From positions 1 through 64,000 of the forward strand of contig CAZLIC010000008.1 of NCBI GenBank assembly GCA_964559535.1: 64,000 nt of DNA. Direction: 5' to 3'. The DNA comes from CAZLIC01 sp964559535 (GTDB lineage Bacteria > Pseudomonadota > Alphaproteobacteria > Rhodobacterales > Rhodobacteraceae). The notes beneath the pieces were generated by a model, which was not told the origin of the DNA, ran no database searches, and saw nothing but the letters and a program-made list of their open reading frames with translations. The position numbers and the translations under genes were made by a program. Positions 52,311 through 61,489 of this stretch are shown in pieces (positions within the stretch are counted from its first letter, which is position 1; every line of letters starts with the position of its first letter).

Positions 52311-52985
52311 ATGACCTTCTCTCTCGTCGCCCGCTGCCCCGACACCGGCATGACCGGCATGGTCATCTCGTCTTCCTCGCCCGCCGTCGCGGCGCGATGC
52401 GCGCATGTACGGGCGGGGGTGGGCACGGTGGCCAGCCAGAACGTCACCGATCCCGCGCTTGGGGCGCTGATTCTGGATGCGATGCAGGTGGGGGCGGGGG
52501 CGGCACAGGCGGTGGCGCAGGTGATGGGCGGGCGGCCTTTTGCCAGCTTCCGTCAGATCGTGGCGATCGACCGCGATGGCGCCACTGCGCTGTGGTCGGC
52601 GGCGCAGGTTCTGGGCACCTGGGGCGAGGCCTGGGGCCGCGATTGCGCGGCGGCGGGCAACCTTCTGGCCACCCGCGACATTCCTGCCGCCATGGTGGCA
52701 GCCTTCGAGGCGGCCACCGGCGCCCTGCCCGACCGGCTTCTGGCCGCGCTGCAGGGCGGGTTGGCTGCAGGCGGCGAGGCCGGGCCGGTGCATTCGGCCG
52801 GGCTGAAGGTGGCGCACCGGCTGACCTGGCCCATCGTGGACCTGCGCGTGGATTGGGCCGAAGATGACCCCATCGGCCAGCTTGCCGCGACATGGGCCGT
52901 CTACCGCCCGCAGGTGCAGGCCTATGTCGACCGTGCCGAGGACCCGACGCGCGCACCCAGCTATGGCGTGCCGGGCGACATGTAA
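52311..52985 (+). CDS. DUF1028-family protein
   Basis: A 224-residue DUF1028 protein, an Ntn-hydrolase-like family of unknown function. It starts with TFSLVARCPDTGMTGMVISS and continues with GVGTVASQNVTDPALG, typical of the family. AAGGA precedes the ATG. It is often found near RidA and amine or heterocycle catabolic genes, as here, so an amidase-like step is possible, but this is inference. Confidence 0.85.
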   Translation: MTFSLVARCPDTGMTGMVISSSSPAVAARCAHVRAGVGTVASQNVTDPALGALILDAMQVGAGAAQAVAQVMGGRPFASFRQIVAIDRDGATALWSAAQVLGTWGEAWGRDCAAAGNLLATRDIPAAMVAAFEAATGALPDRLLAALQGGLAAGGEAGPVHSAGLKVAHRLTWPIVDLRVDWAEDDPIGQLAATWAVYRPQVQAYVDRAEDPTRAPSYGVPGDM

Positions 52986-53080
52986 TGGCGGCTGTAGTCT
53001 TGCCGAGCGCCGGATGAATTGACTAACTGCGTCGAACCCCCAACTTGAGGGGCTGGGACAAGGACAGGAAGGGCCGGGGA

Positions 53081-53416
53081 ATGGAGGCACTGCTGGCATC
53101 GGCCATCGGCCTTTTCACCACAGCGGGCGTATACCTGACCTTGCAGCAGCGCAGCTTTCCGGTGGTTCTGGGGCTTTCGATGCTGTCCTATGCCGTCAAC
53201 CTTTTCCTCTTCGCCTCGGGGCGGCTGATTCTTGAGGCGCCGCCCATTTACGGCATGGGCCCGCCTTATGCGGACCCCCTGCCGCAGGCGCTGGTGCTGA
53301 CGGCGATCGTGATCTCGTTCGGCATGACGGCGGTGCTGGTGCTGATGGCGCTGGGCGCTTTCCTGTCGGGTGGGGATGACGGGGTGGACCTGGGCAAGGG
53401 CGGCCCGGACGCGTGA
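53081..53416 (+). CDS. mnhC: Mrp-type Na+/H+ antiporter subunit C
   Basis: A 111-residue NuoK-like membrane protein with three hydrophobic segments, matching subunit C of Mrp/Mnh/Pha antiporters. VLGLSMLSYAVNLFLFASG and PLPQALVLTAIVISFGMTAV are family-typical. The start ATG follows AGGAAGGG. It overlaps subunit D by GTGA. Subunits A and B, normally just upstream, are absent. Confidence 0.92.
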   Translation: MEALLASAIGLFTTAGVYLTLQQRSFPVVLGLSMLSYAVNLFLFASGRLILEAPPIYGMGPPYADPLPQALVLTAIVISFGMTAVLVLMALGAFLSGGDDGVDLGKGGPDA

Positions 53417-54924
53417 CGCACTGGATTGTCGCGCCCATTGTGTTGCCCGCGGTGGTGGCGCCGCTGATTGCCGTGGTCCTGCGCAATGACATCGGGCGGC
53501 AAAGGCTGTTCGGGTTGGCGACCACGGCGCTGTTGGCGGTGATGGCGCTGGGCTGGGTGGCGCTGCTCGATGTCCCGCAGGCGTACTTTCTGGGTGATTG
53601 GCCCGCACCCTTCGGCATCGTGCTGGTGATCGACCGGCTGGCGGCGATGATGCTGGCTTTGACGGCCGTGCTGGCGCTGGTGGTGCAGGTCTATGCCGTG
53701 GCCACCGGGTGGGACACGCGGGGGCGGCACTTCCACGCGTTGTGGCTGTTCCAGCTGATGGGGCTGAACGGGGCCTTCCTGACTGGCGACGCCTTCACGC
53801 TGTTCGTGTTCTTCGAGGTGCTGCTGATCGCCTCTTACGGCCTGATGATCCATGGGGCCGGGGCCGAGCGGTTGCGGGCCGGGGTGCAGTATGTGGCGGT
53901 GAACCTGGTGGGCTCGACGCTGTTCCTGTTCGGGCTGGCCACCATCTATGCCGTGACCGGCACGCTGAGCATGGCCGACATCGGCACACGTGTGGCCGCA
54001 CTGCCCGCGGGCGAGGCGGGGCTGGTGCGGGCGGCGGGGGCGATGCTTCTGTGCGTCTTCGCGGTGAAGGCGGCGCTGGTGCCGTTCCAGTTCTGGCTGC
54101 CCGGCACCTATGCCCATGCGCCGGGGCCGGTGGCGGCGCTGTTTGCGGTGATGACGAAGGTGGGCGCCTATGCGGTGATCCGGGTGTTGACCTTGTGCTT
54201 TCCGGCCTCGGCGCCGGTGGTGGGCCATTTCTTTGCCGATGCGCTGTGGTGGGCGGCGCTGACGACCATGGCGCTGGGCGCCGCGGGGGTGGCGGGGGCG
54301 CGGGGTTTGGCGCGGATGGCCGCCTTTGCGGGCATTGCCTCGATGGGCACGCTGTTTGTCGCCGTCGCGGCAATGACGCCACAGGCGATGACGGCAGCGC
54401 TGTACTACATGCTGCACGCCACGCTGGCCGGGGCGATGCTGTTTCTGGTGGCCGACCTGGTACTGGCACGGCGCTGGTCCGGCAGCCTGACCGAGGTGCG
54501 GCCGGTGTTCCCGCAGGCGGGCGTGCTGGCGGCGCTGTTCATGGCGGCGGGGGTAGCCACAGCCGGGCTGCCACCGGTTTCGGGGTTTCTGGCCAAGCTT
54601 CTGGTGCTGGATGCGTGGCGCGAGGCAGGCATGGCGGCTGTCTGGGCGGCGGTGCTGGGGTCGTCGCTGGTGGTGACATTGGGCTTTGCCAGGGCGGGCA
54701 GCCTTCTGTTCTGGAAAGCGCAGACCGTGCCCGTGGCCAAAGGCAGCCCGGCCCCCGGGGCACAACCGTGGGCGCTCGCCGCGGTGGGTTCACTCCTGGC
54801 GCTGATGGTGGCGCTGACGGTTCTGGCCGGACCGGTGCACGACTATCTGGCGCTGGCCGTGGCCGACCTGTTTGACCCAGCGCGCTACGTGGCGGCAGTT
54901 GCCGGGCACCCGGACACGCCCTGA
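53413..54924 (+). CDS. mnhD: Mrp-type Na+/H+ antiporter subunit D
   Basis: A 503-residue NuoN/NuoM-like proton-translocating membrane protein with about 14 hydrophobic segments. VFFEVLLIASYGLMIHGAG and the conserved Lys in AVKAALVPFQFWLPGTYAHA are typical. It starts with GTG overlapping mnhC. Subunits E, F and G, normally just downstream, are missing, and the next gene is convergent three bases away. Confidence 0.94.
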   Translation: MTHWIVAPIVLPAVVAPLIAVVLRNDIGRQRLFGLATTALLAVMALGWVALLDVPQAYFLGDWPAPFGIVLVIDRLAAMMLALTAVLALVVQVYAVATGWDTRGRHFHALWLFQLMGLNGAFLTGDAFTLFVFFEVLLIASYGLMIHGAGAERLRAGVQYVAVNLVGSTLFLFGLATIYAVTGTLSMADIGTRVAALPAGEAGLVRAAGAMLLCVFAVKAALVPFQFWLPGTYAHAPGPVAALFAVMTKVGAYAVIRVLTLCFPASAPVVGHFFADALWWAALTTMALGAAGVAGARGLARMAAFAGIASMGTLFVAVAAMTPQAMTAALYYMLHATLAGAMLFLVADLVLARRWSGSLTEVRPVFPQAGVLAALFMAAGVATAGLPPVSGFLAKLLVLDAWREAGMAAVWAAVLGSSLVVTLGFARAGSLLFWKAQTVPVAKGSPAPGAQPWALAAVGSLLALMVALTVLAGPVHDYLALAVADLFDPARYVAAVAGHPDTP

Positions 54925-54927
54925 CAC

Positions 54928-56061
54928 CTACTGCAGCAGGTCGTCCCGGGTCAGCCGCAGGTCGGACTCCAGCCAGCGGTCTTCCAGTGCCCGAAGCCGC
55001 GCGCCAAGTGCGGCACCCGACAGGCCGGGCATCAGGTCGCGTGCGGTGACAGGGGCGGCAACGTGGCGCTTGCCACGCGCGATGTCGTCCTGCCAGCCCG
55101 GGGGCGGGGGGGCGCCGGTCAGCGCTGCCCGCACAAGCGCCGCATCTTCGGCCAGATGCCGCAGGCGAAACCCCAGCGCGGCGTGGGTCAGGCCACCCGT
55201 CGCCCCGTCGCGCAGCGCGCGCAGTTTCGCAGCCTCGTCCCGCGACAGGCGCAGCGCAGTGCCCGGGTCGCCGCCGCCCAGCACCCCCAACCGCCGCAAC
55301 CAGTCGGCCGGATGGTCGCCCGGCGTCTCCATATGCACCAGCGGCGCCAACCCCGCAGGGTCGGCCCCCGGCAGCACGCGCGACAGCACGCCGGTGGCGG
55401 CCATCGCGGCCACGGCCGGCGCCGGGTCAGGCGCGGACAGAAGCTTGCGCATCTCGGCACCGATGCGTTCGCGCGAAAGGCGGTCAATCCCTTCCTGCCT
55501 GGCGGCACAGGCGGCCAGCCCCTCGGCATCCAGATCGGTGCCGTACCAGGCGTGAAAGCGGAAGAAGCGCAGGATGCGCAGGTGGTCTTCGGCTATGCGC
55601 GCGGCCGGGTCGCCCACGAACCGCACGCGGCGGGCCAGCACATCGGGCAGGCCATCCAGCGGGTCGATCACGGTGCCCTCGGCCGTGCAGTACAGCGCGT
55701 TCATGGTGAAGTCGCGCCGCGCCGCATCCTCCTCGACCCGGTCAGAGAAGGCCACTACGGCGTGGCGCCCGTCGGTTTCCACATCGCGGCGGAAGGTCGT
55801 CACCTCGTGCGGGATGCCGCCCGACACGACCGTGACCGTGCCGTGGTCGATGCCGGTGGGCACGGCGCGCAGTCCCGCGGCCGTGGACAGCTCCATTACG
55901 CGGCCTGGCAGGGCGTCGGTGGCAAGGTCCACGTCGCTGATCGGCGCACCTATCAGGGCGTTGCGCACGCAGCCGCCCACGGCCAGCACGCGGTGCGGCG
56001 CCAATGCGGCAAAGACCGCCTGCGTTTCGGGGCGCAACAGCCAGTCGCCCCGCACGATCAT
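54928..56061 (-). CDS. CCA tRNA nucleotidyltransferase / poly(A) polymerase family
   Basis: A 377-residue class II nucleotidyltransferase. The head domain has VGGCVRNALIGAPISDVDLA, the G-G-x2-R-(N/D) motif plus the catalytic D-x-D. DFTMNALYC and RFVGDPAARIAEDHLRILRF follow as in CCA-adding enzymes. It adds or repairs the 3' CCA of tRNA. The ATG at 56061 overlaps the Nudix gene by four bases. Confidence 0.93.
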   Translation of the reverse strand: MIVRGDWLLRPETQAVFAALAPHRVLAVGGCVRNALIGAPISDVDLATDALPGRVMELSTAAGLRAVPTGIDHGTVTVVSGGIPHEVTTFRRDVETDGRHAVVAFSDRVEEDAARRDFTMNALYCTAEGTVIDPLDGLPDVLARRVRFVGDPAARIAEDHLRILRFFRFHAWYGTDLDAEGLAACAARQEGIDRLSRERIGAEMRKLLSAPDPAPAVAAMAATGVLSRVLPGADPAGLAPLVHMETPGDHPADWLRRLGVLGGGDPGTALRLSRDEAAKLRALRDGATGGLTHAALGFRLRHLAEDAALVRAALTGAPPPPGWQDDIARGKRHVAAPVTARDLMPGLSGAALGARLRALEDRWLESDLRLTRDDLLQ

Positions 56062-56636
56062 GGCGCCAGCCGTTCCGCCAGCCCGCGCAGGATGCGCGCC
56101 GTAGCGCCCCATATGTAATGCGGCCCCCAGGGCACCGCATAATAGCGCCGCTGCATACCCTGCCAGCGGCGCGATTCAATCCGGTAGCTGGCCGGGTTCG
56201 CCAGATAGGCCAGCGGCACGGTAAACACTTCGTCCACCTCGCCCGGTTCGGGCTGCGGGCGGAAGGCGCCCGAAACGGTGGCCAGCACAGGGGTTATCGC
56301 AAATCCTGTGATGGTTTCGTGCACCGGCAGGTGGCCCAGCACGGTGACCTGCGCAGGGTCCAGCCCGATTTCCTCGCGCGCCTCGCGCAGCGCGGCGCCC
56401 TGCGGGTCGTCATCCGCCGGGTCCACCTTGCCGCCCGGAAAGGCCACTTGCCCCGCGTGGTGCTTCAGATGCGCGGCGCGGCGGGTCAGGATCACTTGGC
56501 CGTCCAGCACGGCCACCAGAACCCCTGCCGCACGCAATGAACGCCCGGGGGCGAGCCGTACCCCCGGGTTCAGGTCAAAGTCCGATGTGGCACCCGCGCC
56601 GCGTGCGAAGGCACGAGACAGCGCCTCAGGCCCCAT
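56058..56636 (-). CDS. Nudix hydrolase, CoA pyrophosphatase-like
   Basis: A 192-residue Nudix protein. The Nudix box is GGKVDPADDDPQGAALREAR followed by EEIGL. The preceding LTRRAAHLKHHAGQVAFPGG is typical of the CoA/acyl-CoA pyrophosphatase (NudL) subgroup. It probably removes 3',5'-ADP from CoA derivatives. It overlaps both neighbours, so pcnB-like, Nudix and Hsp33 genes form one operon. Confidence 0.92.
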   Translation of the reverse strand: MGPEALSRAFARGAGATSDFDLNPGVRLAPGRSLRAAGVLVAVLDGQVILTRRAAHLKHHAGQVAFPGGKVDPADDDPQGAALREAREEIGLDPAQVTVLGHLPVHETITGFAITPVLATVSGAFRPQPEPGEVDEVFTVPLAYLANPASYRIESRRWQGMQRRYYAVPWGPHYIWGATARILRGLAERLAP

Positions 56637-57588
56637 TCTGCACGGCCTCGAACCCCAGCGTCCCCGGATCCAACACGTAATGCGCCCCGCAGAACTGGCA
56701 GTCGGCGGTGACGGTGCCCTCGGGCGTGGTCATGTGCGCGATGTCCTTCGCCGAGTAGATGGACAGCGACAGGCGGACCTTGTCTTCCGAACAGGAACAG
56801 CCAAAGCGCACCGCCTGTGTCGGGAACACCCGCGGGTCTTCTTCGTGGAACAGGCGCCACAGCAGCTCGGGCGGCGGCAGGTCGGCCGACGTGAGTTCGC
56901 CATCCTGAACGGTATCCAGCAGAAGGTTGGCACGGCGCCAGTTTTCGCCCGCATTGCCCGACAGGATGTCGACATGCTGCAAAAGCCCGCCCTCGCCCGA
57001 ACCCTGGTCGGCCGCCACGCCCATGCCCACGGGTGGCATGTGCTGTACCATCACCCCCCCGGCGCGCGGCCCGTCAACGGCCAGCGCGAACCGTGTGGGC
57101 AACTGCTCGGACTGCGCGAAGTAGGTTTCGGCACAGGCCGCCAGCGACCCGCCGGCCAGCGGCGTGATGCCGGAATAGGGCGTGGAGCCCGGCCCCTGGT
57201 CGATCAGCACGGCAAAATAGCCCTCGCCGATCTGGCTGAAGGGGTCGGCGTCCGACAGGCGGTCGGGATCAAAGCTGACATAGCCGCGCATCCGCGCTGT
57301 GCCGCCCTCTTCCTCGGGCGCATAGTAGTCGGTGGCGATGATGCGCACCGGCCCCTTGCCGCGCACCTGCAGCGACAGTTTCCAGCGCAGCTTCACTGTC
57401 TGGCCGATTAGCGCCGTCAACAGAACCGCCTGCGACAGCAACACCTCGACCGGGGCCGGGTACTGGTGGCGGCGCAGGATTTCGGACAGGGTTCCGTCCA
57501 GCCGGGCCACGCGACCGCGGATATCGGACCGGTCAAGCTGGAATGGCAGGACGGTGTCGTCCCATGCGATCTGGGCGCCGGTGGTCAT
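56626..57588 (-). CDS. hslO: Redox-regulated chaperone Hsp33
   Basis: A 320-residue Hsp33. The C-terminal redox switch has the zinc-binding C-x-C in FGCSCS and C-x-x-C in ADCQFCGAHYVL. Oxidation releases the zinc and activates holdase activity under oxidative stress. The chosen start gives MTTGAQIAWDD, a normal N-terminus. It overlaps the Nudix start by 11 bases. Confidence 0.96.
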   Translation of the reverse strand: MTTGAQIAWDDTVLPFQLDRSDIRGRVARLDGTLSEILRRHQYPAPVEVLLSQAVLLTALIGQTVKLRWKLSLQVRGKGPVRIIATDYYAPEEEGGTARMRGYVSFDPDRLSDADPFSQIGEGYFAVLIDQGPGSTPYSGITPLAGGSLAACAETYFAQSEQLPTRFALAVDGPRAGGVMVQHMPPVGMGVAADQGSGEGGLLQHVDILSGNAGENWRRANLLLDTVQDGELTSADLPPPELLWRLFHEEDPRVFPTQAVRFGCSCSEDKVRLSLSIYSAKDIAHMTTPEGTVTADCQFCGAHYVLDPGTLGFEAVQNGA

Positions 57589-57661
57589 TTCGTGTTTCCC
57601 TGGAAGGCCGATGCTGGCATACCGCGCCCATATGGGAACGGCAACCGGAAGGCCAAGGGCC

Positions 57662-58105
57662 ATGATCCGCAGGCACGGCGAACCCGTCAGGGCAGGTATG
57701 CGCTACAGGCGCAGGCCGGGCGTTTATGCCCTGCTGCCACGCGGCGACAGCCTGCTGGTCACGCATCAGGCCGAGCCTGTGCCCGAATTCCAGTTGCCCG
57801 GCGGCGGAATTGACCGGGGCGAGCAGCCGATTGCGGCGCTGCACCGCGAGGTGTGGGAAGAGACGGGCTGGCACATCGGCTCGCCGGTGCGGCTGGGGGC
57901 CTTCCGCCGTTTCACCTACATGCCCGAGTACGACCTGTGGGCGGAAAAGCTGTGCACCGTCTATGTGGCACGGCCGCTGCGCCGGGTGGGGCCACCGGCA
58001 GAACCAGGACACACCGCGATGTGGCTGCCGGTGGAAGAGGCGCTGGGGCTTCTGGGCAATGCGGGCGACCGGGCCATGCTGGCCGAGTGGCTGCGCCGCG
58101 TTTGA
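57662..58105 (+). CDS. Nudix hydrolase
   Basis: A 147-residue Nudix protein. The Nudix box is GGGIDRGEQPIAALHREVWE followed by ETGW. It is divergent from Hsp33. MIRRHGEPVRAG precedes the conserved YRRRPGVYALL, so a start 36 bases downstream (ATG at 57698) is also possible. Such proteins clean nucleotide or polyphosphate derivatives; the substrate is not clear. Confidence 0.88.
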   Translation: MIRRHGEPVRAGMRYRRRPGVYALLPRGDSLLVTHQAEPVPEFQLPGGGIDRGEQPIAALHREVWEETGWHIGSPVRLGAFRRFTYMPEYDLWAEKLCTVYVARPLRRVGPPAEPGHTAMWLPVEEALGLLGNAGDRAMLAEWLRRV

Positions 58106-58216
58106 CGCGGGCCTGACGCACCTGCCGATCATCAGGAAACCGTTACATTTTGTTCATCGCACCGTCGCAAAGTGCCGCCATGGCTGCCCTGAATTGAAAC
58201 CTTGGGGGTTCCTTCC

Positions 58217-60388
58217 ATGCCAGCCATCCGTCCCGGCCTTGTCTCTGCGCTTGCCCTGATCGCCGCGCTGCCCGCCCATGCCGACCCGGTGTTCAACCGC
58301 ATTGGCATCTTTGCCACGCCCGACAACATGGCCGAGGGCGAAGACCGTGCGCGCGAAAGCTCGGCCGAGATCATCTCGGCGTCCGAGGACGGGATGATGC
58401 TGGTCTACACCGACAGCCCGCTGGGTGCGGTGGGGTTGGTCGACATCACCGACCCGGCGGCGCCGAAGGCCCTGGGCAACATCGACGTCGGCGGCGAGCC
58501 GACGACGGCGGTTTTCGTGGGCGGCACCATCTTTTCGGCGGTGAACACCTCGGAAAGCTTTGCCAACCCCTCGGGCAAGCTTGTCGCCATCGACCCGGCG
58601 ACCAAGGCCATCACCGCGGAATGCGACCTGGGTGGCCAGCCGGACTCGGTTGCGCGGGCACCCGACGGCAGCTTCCTGGTCGTGGCCATCGAGAACGAGC
58701 GTGACGAGGACGTGAACGACGGCGAAATTCCGCAGATGCCCGCAGGCTTTGTGGTGAAGATGCCGCTGAACGCAGGCGCGATGGACTGTGCCGCGATGAT
58801 GAAGATCGAGGTCACGGGCCTGGCCGAAGTGGCCGGTGACGACCCCGAGCCCGAGTATGTCTCGGTGAACGACGCGGGCGAGATCGCGGTCACGCTGCAG
58901 GAAAACAACCACATCGTCATCATCGGCGCCGACGGCAAGGTCGCCGCGCATTTCAGCGCCGGGGCAGTGGACGTGGCCAACACCGACACCAAGCGCGACG
59001 GGATGCTGTCCTTCGACAAGACGAAGGAAGCCGTTCCGCGCGAACCCGACGCGGTGAAGTGGATCGACAACGACCATTTCATGATGGCCAACGAAGGCGA
59101 CTACGAAGGCGGGTCGCGCAGCTGGACCGTGATGAAGAAGGACGGCACCGTCGTGTACGAAGACGGCACCGCGCTGGAGCGCGCCGTTGCCGCCATCGGC
59201 CACTATCCCGAGGGGCGCTCGCGCTCGAAGGGCGTCGAGCCCGAATCGGTCGAGTTCGCCACGTTCGGCGAAACACCCATGGGCTTTGTCGCGCTCGAGC
59301 GTGCCTCCATCGTGGCCGTATATGACATGACGAACCCCGCCGCGCCGGTGCTGAAGCAGCTCTTGCCCTCGGGCATCAGCCCCGAAGGCGTGGTGGCCAT
59401 TCCGTCGCGCAATATCCTGGCCACCGCCAATGAGGTGGACCTGCGCGAAGACGGGCTGGCCCCGGCCCACGTGATGCTGTTCGCCCTTGCCGAGGGCACC
59501 GCAGCCTATCCGACCATCACCTCGGAAGGTTCCGATCCGCTGATCGGCTGGGGCGCGCTGTCGGGTCTTGCCGCCGATCCGGCCAACGCGGGCACGCTCT
59601 ACGCCGTGACCGACTCGGTCTACGCCGCCGAGGCGTCGATCCTGACCATCGACACCACGCAGACCCCGGCAAAGATCACCGCCAAGCTGCCCGTCCTGCG
59701 CGGCGCCGACCGGGCGCAGAAGCTCGACCTCGAGGGCATCGTGGCCGACGGCGAGGGCGGCTTCTGGCTGGCCTCGGAAGGCCGCAGCGACCGGCTGACG
59801 CCGCATGCGCTGTACCATGTGAACGACAAGGGCGAGATCGAGGAAGAGATCGGCCTGCCCGAGGCGCTGCTGGACCAGGAAGTCCGCTTCGGCTTTGAAG
59901 GCATCACCAAGTCGGGCGACTGGCTGTGGATGGCCGTGCAGCGCGAATGGCAGGATGACCCGAAGGGCATGGTGAAGCTGCTGGCCTACAATACCGCCGA
60001 GAAGACCTGGGGCGCCGTACACTATCCGCTGGATGCCCCCGGCGAAGGTGCCTGGATGGGCCTGTCGGAAATCACCCTGGCCGGTGACTGGGTGTACCTG
60101 ATTGAGCGGGACAACCAGGTGGCGGGCAACGCGCAGACCAAGAAGATCTACCGCGTGGCCGCGTCGCAGATGGTGCCGGCCGAACTGGGCACCACCCTTC
60201 CGGTGGTGACGAAGGAACTGTACCGCGACCTGATGGCCGATCTGGGCCAGTGGAATGGCTACACCGCCGAAAAGGTGGAAGGTTTCGCGGTGGATGCCGC
60301 GGGCAACGGCTGGGTGGTGACCGACAACGACGGCGTGTCCGACAACTCGGGCGAGACGCTGTTCTGGTCGATTGGCGCAGTGAAGTGA
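58217..60388 (+). CDS. Secreted phytase/esterase-like beta-propeller protein
   Basis: A 723-residue exported protein. The Sec signal is MPAIRPGLVSALALIAALPA and cleavage probably follows HA at residue 22. The N-terminal half looks like a choice-of-anchor-I-type propeller (VDITDPAAPKALGNIDVGGE). The C-terminal half matches the esterase-like activity of phytase family (GFEGITKSGDWLWMAVQREW). It probably hydrolyses phosphate or ester compounds in the periplasm or outside the cell. The ATG at 58217 is chosen over a TTG 15 bases upstream. A strong terminator follows. Confidence 0.88.
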   Translation: MPAIRPGLVSALALIAALPAHADPVFNRIGIFATPDNMAEGEDRARESSAEIISASEDGMMLVYTDSPLGAVGLVDITDPAAPKALGNIDVGGEPTTAVFVGGTIFSAVNTSESFANPSGKLVAIDPATKAITAECDLGGQPDSVARAPDGSFLVVAIENERDEDVNDGEIPQMPAGFVVKMPLNAGAMDCAAMMKIEVTGLAEVAGDDPEPEYVSVNDAGEIAVTLQENNHIVIIGADGKVAAHFSAGAVDVANTDTKRDGMLSFDKTKEAVPREPDAVKWIDNDHFMMANEGDYEGGSRSWTVMKKDGTVVYEDGTALERAVAAIGHYPEGRSRSKGVEPESVEFATFGETPMGFVALERASIVAVYDMTNPAAPVLKQLLPSGISPEGVVAIPSRNILATANEVDLREDGLAPAHVMLFALAEGTAAYPTITSEGSDPLIGWGALSGLAADPANAGTLYAVTDSVYAAEASILTIDTTQTPAKITAKLPVLRGADRAQKLDLEGIVADGEGGFWLASEGRSDRLTPHALYHVNDKGEIEEEIGLPEALLDQEVRFGFEGITKSGDWLWMAVQREWQDDPKGMVKLLAYNTAEKTWGAVHYPLDAPGEGAWMGLSEITLAGDWVYLIERDNQVAGNAQTKKIYRVAASQMVPAELGTTLPVVTKELYRDLMADLGQWNGYTAEKVEGFAVDAAGNGWVVTDNDGVSDNSGETLFWSIGAVK

Positions 60389-60430
60389 ACAACCGGCTGT
60401 AACCGCCTGCACCGGCGGGAAAACGCGGAA

Positions 60431-60455
60431 CCCCGGGCCAATGCCCGGGGTTTTT
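60431..60455 (+). terminator. Rho-independent terminator
   Basis: A perfect 8-bp stem CCCCGGGC/GCCCGGGG (60431-60438 and 60443-60450), a CAAT loop, then TTTTT. It lies 43 bases after the phytase/esterase-like gene and ends that transcript. Confidence 0.95.
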
Positions 60456-60531
60456 GCTTGCAGGGCTTGACCGGCAGCGAAAGGCAGGGTTTGGCTGCCA
60501 TGAAACCGCCACAATTCCGAAAGCACCAACC

Positions 60532-61317
60532 GTGCCCCTTTTTGTGAACCGCCTTGCCGTCCTGGCGCTATGTTCCGTACTGGCCGCCTGCGGTGCGCCG
60601 ACTTCAAATCTGGTCTCTTCGTCGGCCGTCACGCCGGGCTACGAAGGCGTCGAGGATGCGGGGTTTTTCATTGCCCCGGTCGAGGCGCGCTTCCTGCCCG
60701 TGGGTGTCCCGCGGGCCGAGGTGGACTATGCGGGTGGCGAAGACCCCGGCACCATCGTCGTCGATACCTTTGCCCGCCGCCTGTACCATGTGATGGAGGG
60801 CGGCCGGGCCTGGCGCTACACTGTGGGTATAGGGCGTGAAGGCACCTCGCTGCGGCAGGGCGGCACCATAGGGCGCAAGGAAGAATGGCCCTCGTGGCAG
60901 CCCACGGCCAACATGCTGCGCCGGTACCCCGAGACTTATGCCCAGTACGCGGGTGGCACCCCGGGCGGCCTTGAAAGCCCGCTGGGCGCACGCGCCCTGT
61001 ATCTGTACCGGGGCAACCGTGACACGTTCTATCGCATCCACGGCACCATCGACGATGCCTCGGTCGGCCGGGCCAGTTCGGCAGGCTGCGTGCGCCTGTT
61101 CAACCAGGACATCATCCATCTTTTTGGCATGGTAGAGCCGGGAACGCAGGTGAAGGTACGCAGCCTGGACGAAAGCCTGGAGCTGGAAGGCCCGTGGATC
61201 AACGATTTCCACGGCAATGCCGTGCCCGACACGCCTGAAAACCGCGCGCGGATCGAGCGGGCGGTGACGGAAAACCCGCTTGACGCCTCTCCGATCGCAG
61301 GGTTGCCCACGGGCTGA
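60532..61317 (+). CDS. Lipoprotein L,D-transpeptidase (YkuD family)
   Basis: A 261-residue L,D-transpeptidase, a peptidoglycan cross-linking or protein-anchoring enzyme. It has a lipoprotein signal (LAVLALCSVLAAC; lipobox LAAC). The YkuD catalytic motif is present, with HGTIDD and then SAGCVRLFN carrying the nucleophile Cys. The start is GTG: 60532 (MPLFVNRL) is used, but GTG at 60544 (MNRLAVL) fits equally well. It follows the terminator and has its own promoter. Confidence 0.88.
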   Translation: MPLFVNRLAVLALCSVLAACGAPTSNLVSSSAVTPGYEGVEDAGFFIAPVEARFLPVGVPRAEVDYAGGEDPGTIVVDTFARRLYHVMEGGRAWRYTVGIGREGTSLRQGGTIGRKEEWPSWQPTANMLRRYPETYAQYAGGTPGGLESPLGARALYLYRGNRDTFYRIHGTIDDASVGRASSAGCVRLFNQDIIHLFGMVEPGTQVKVRSLDESLELEGPWINDFHGNAVPDTPENRARIERAVTENPLDASPIAGLPTG

Positions 61318-61340
61318 CACGCAGGTCGCCAGAAACGGCG

Positions 61341-61367
61341 ACGCCCCGTGGCAGGGCCACGGGGCGT
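61341..61367. terminator. Bidirectional stem-loop between convergent genes
   Basis: A perfect 12-bp stem ACGCCCCGTGGC (61341-61352) pairs with GCCACGGGGCGT (61356-61367), loop AGG. It lies between the convergent L,D-transpeptidase and mcl1 genes. There is no U-run, so it may end both transcripts with help from Rho or simply stabilise their 3' ends. Confidence 0.7.
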
Positions 61368-61489
61368 GCGTCCTCCCCTATTGCGCCGACGGGCCTCCTC
61401 TCCCGGAGCGGCGCGGGAATGTCTGCAATCTGCCCGACTCGCGGGCGACTGTAACGATAGTGTGAAGCGATTTCAGGCAGATTGCAAAC

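Noticed and set aside
58141..58158. A possible Pho box (GTTACA and GTTCAT direct repeats) before the phytase-like gene
   Set aside because: The repeats are about 10 bp apart rather than 11, and only about half of the consensus bases match.
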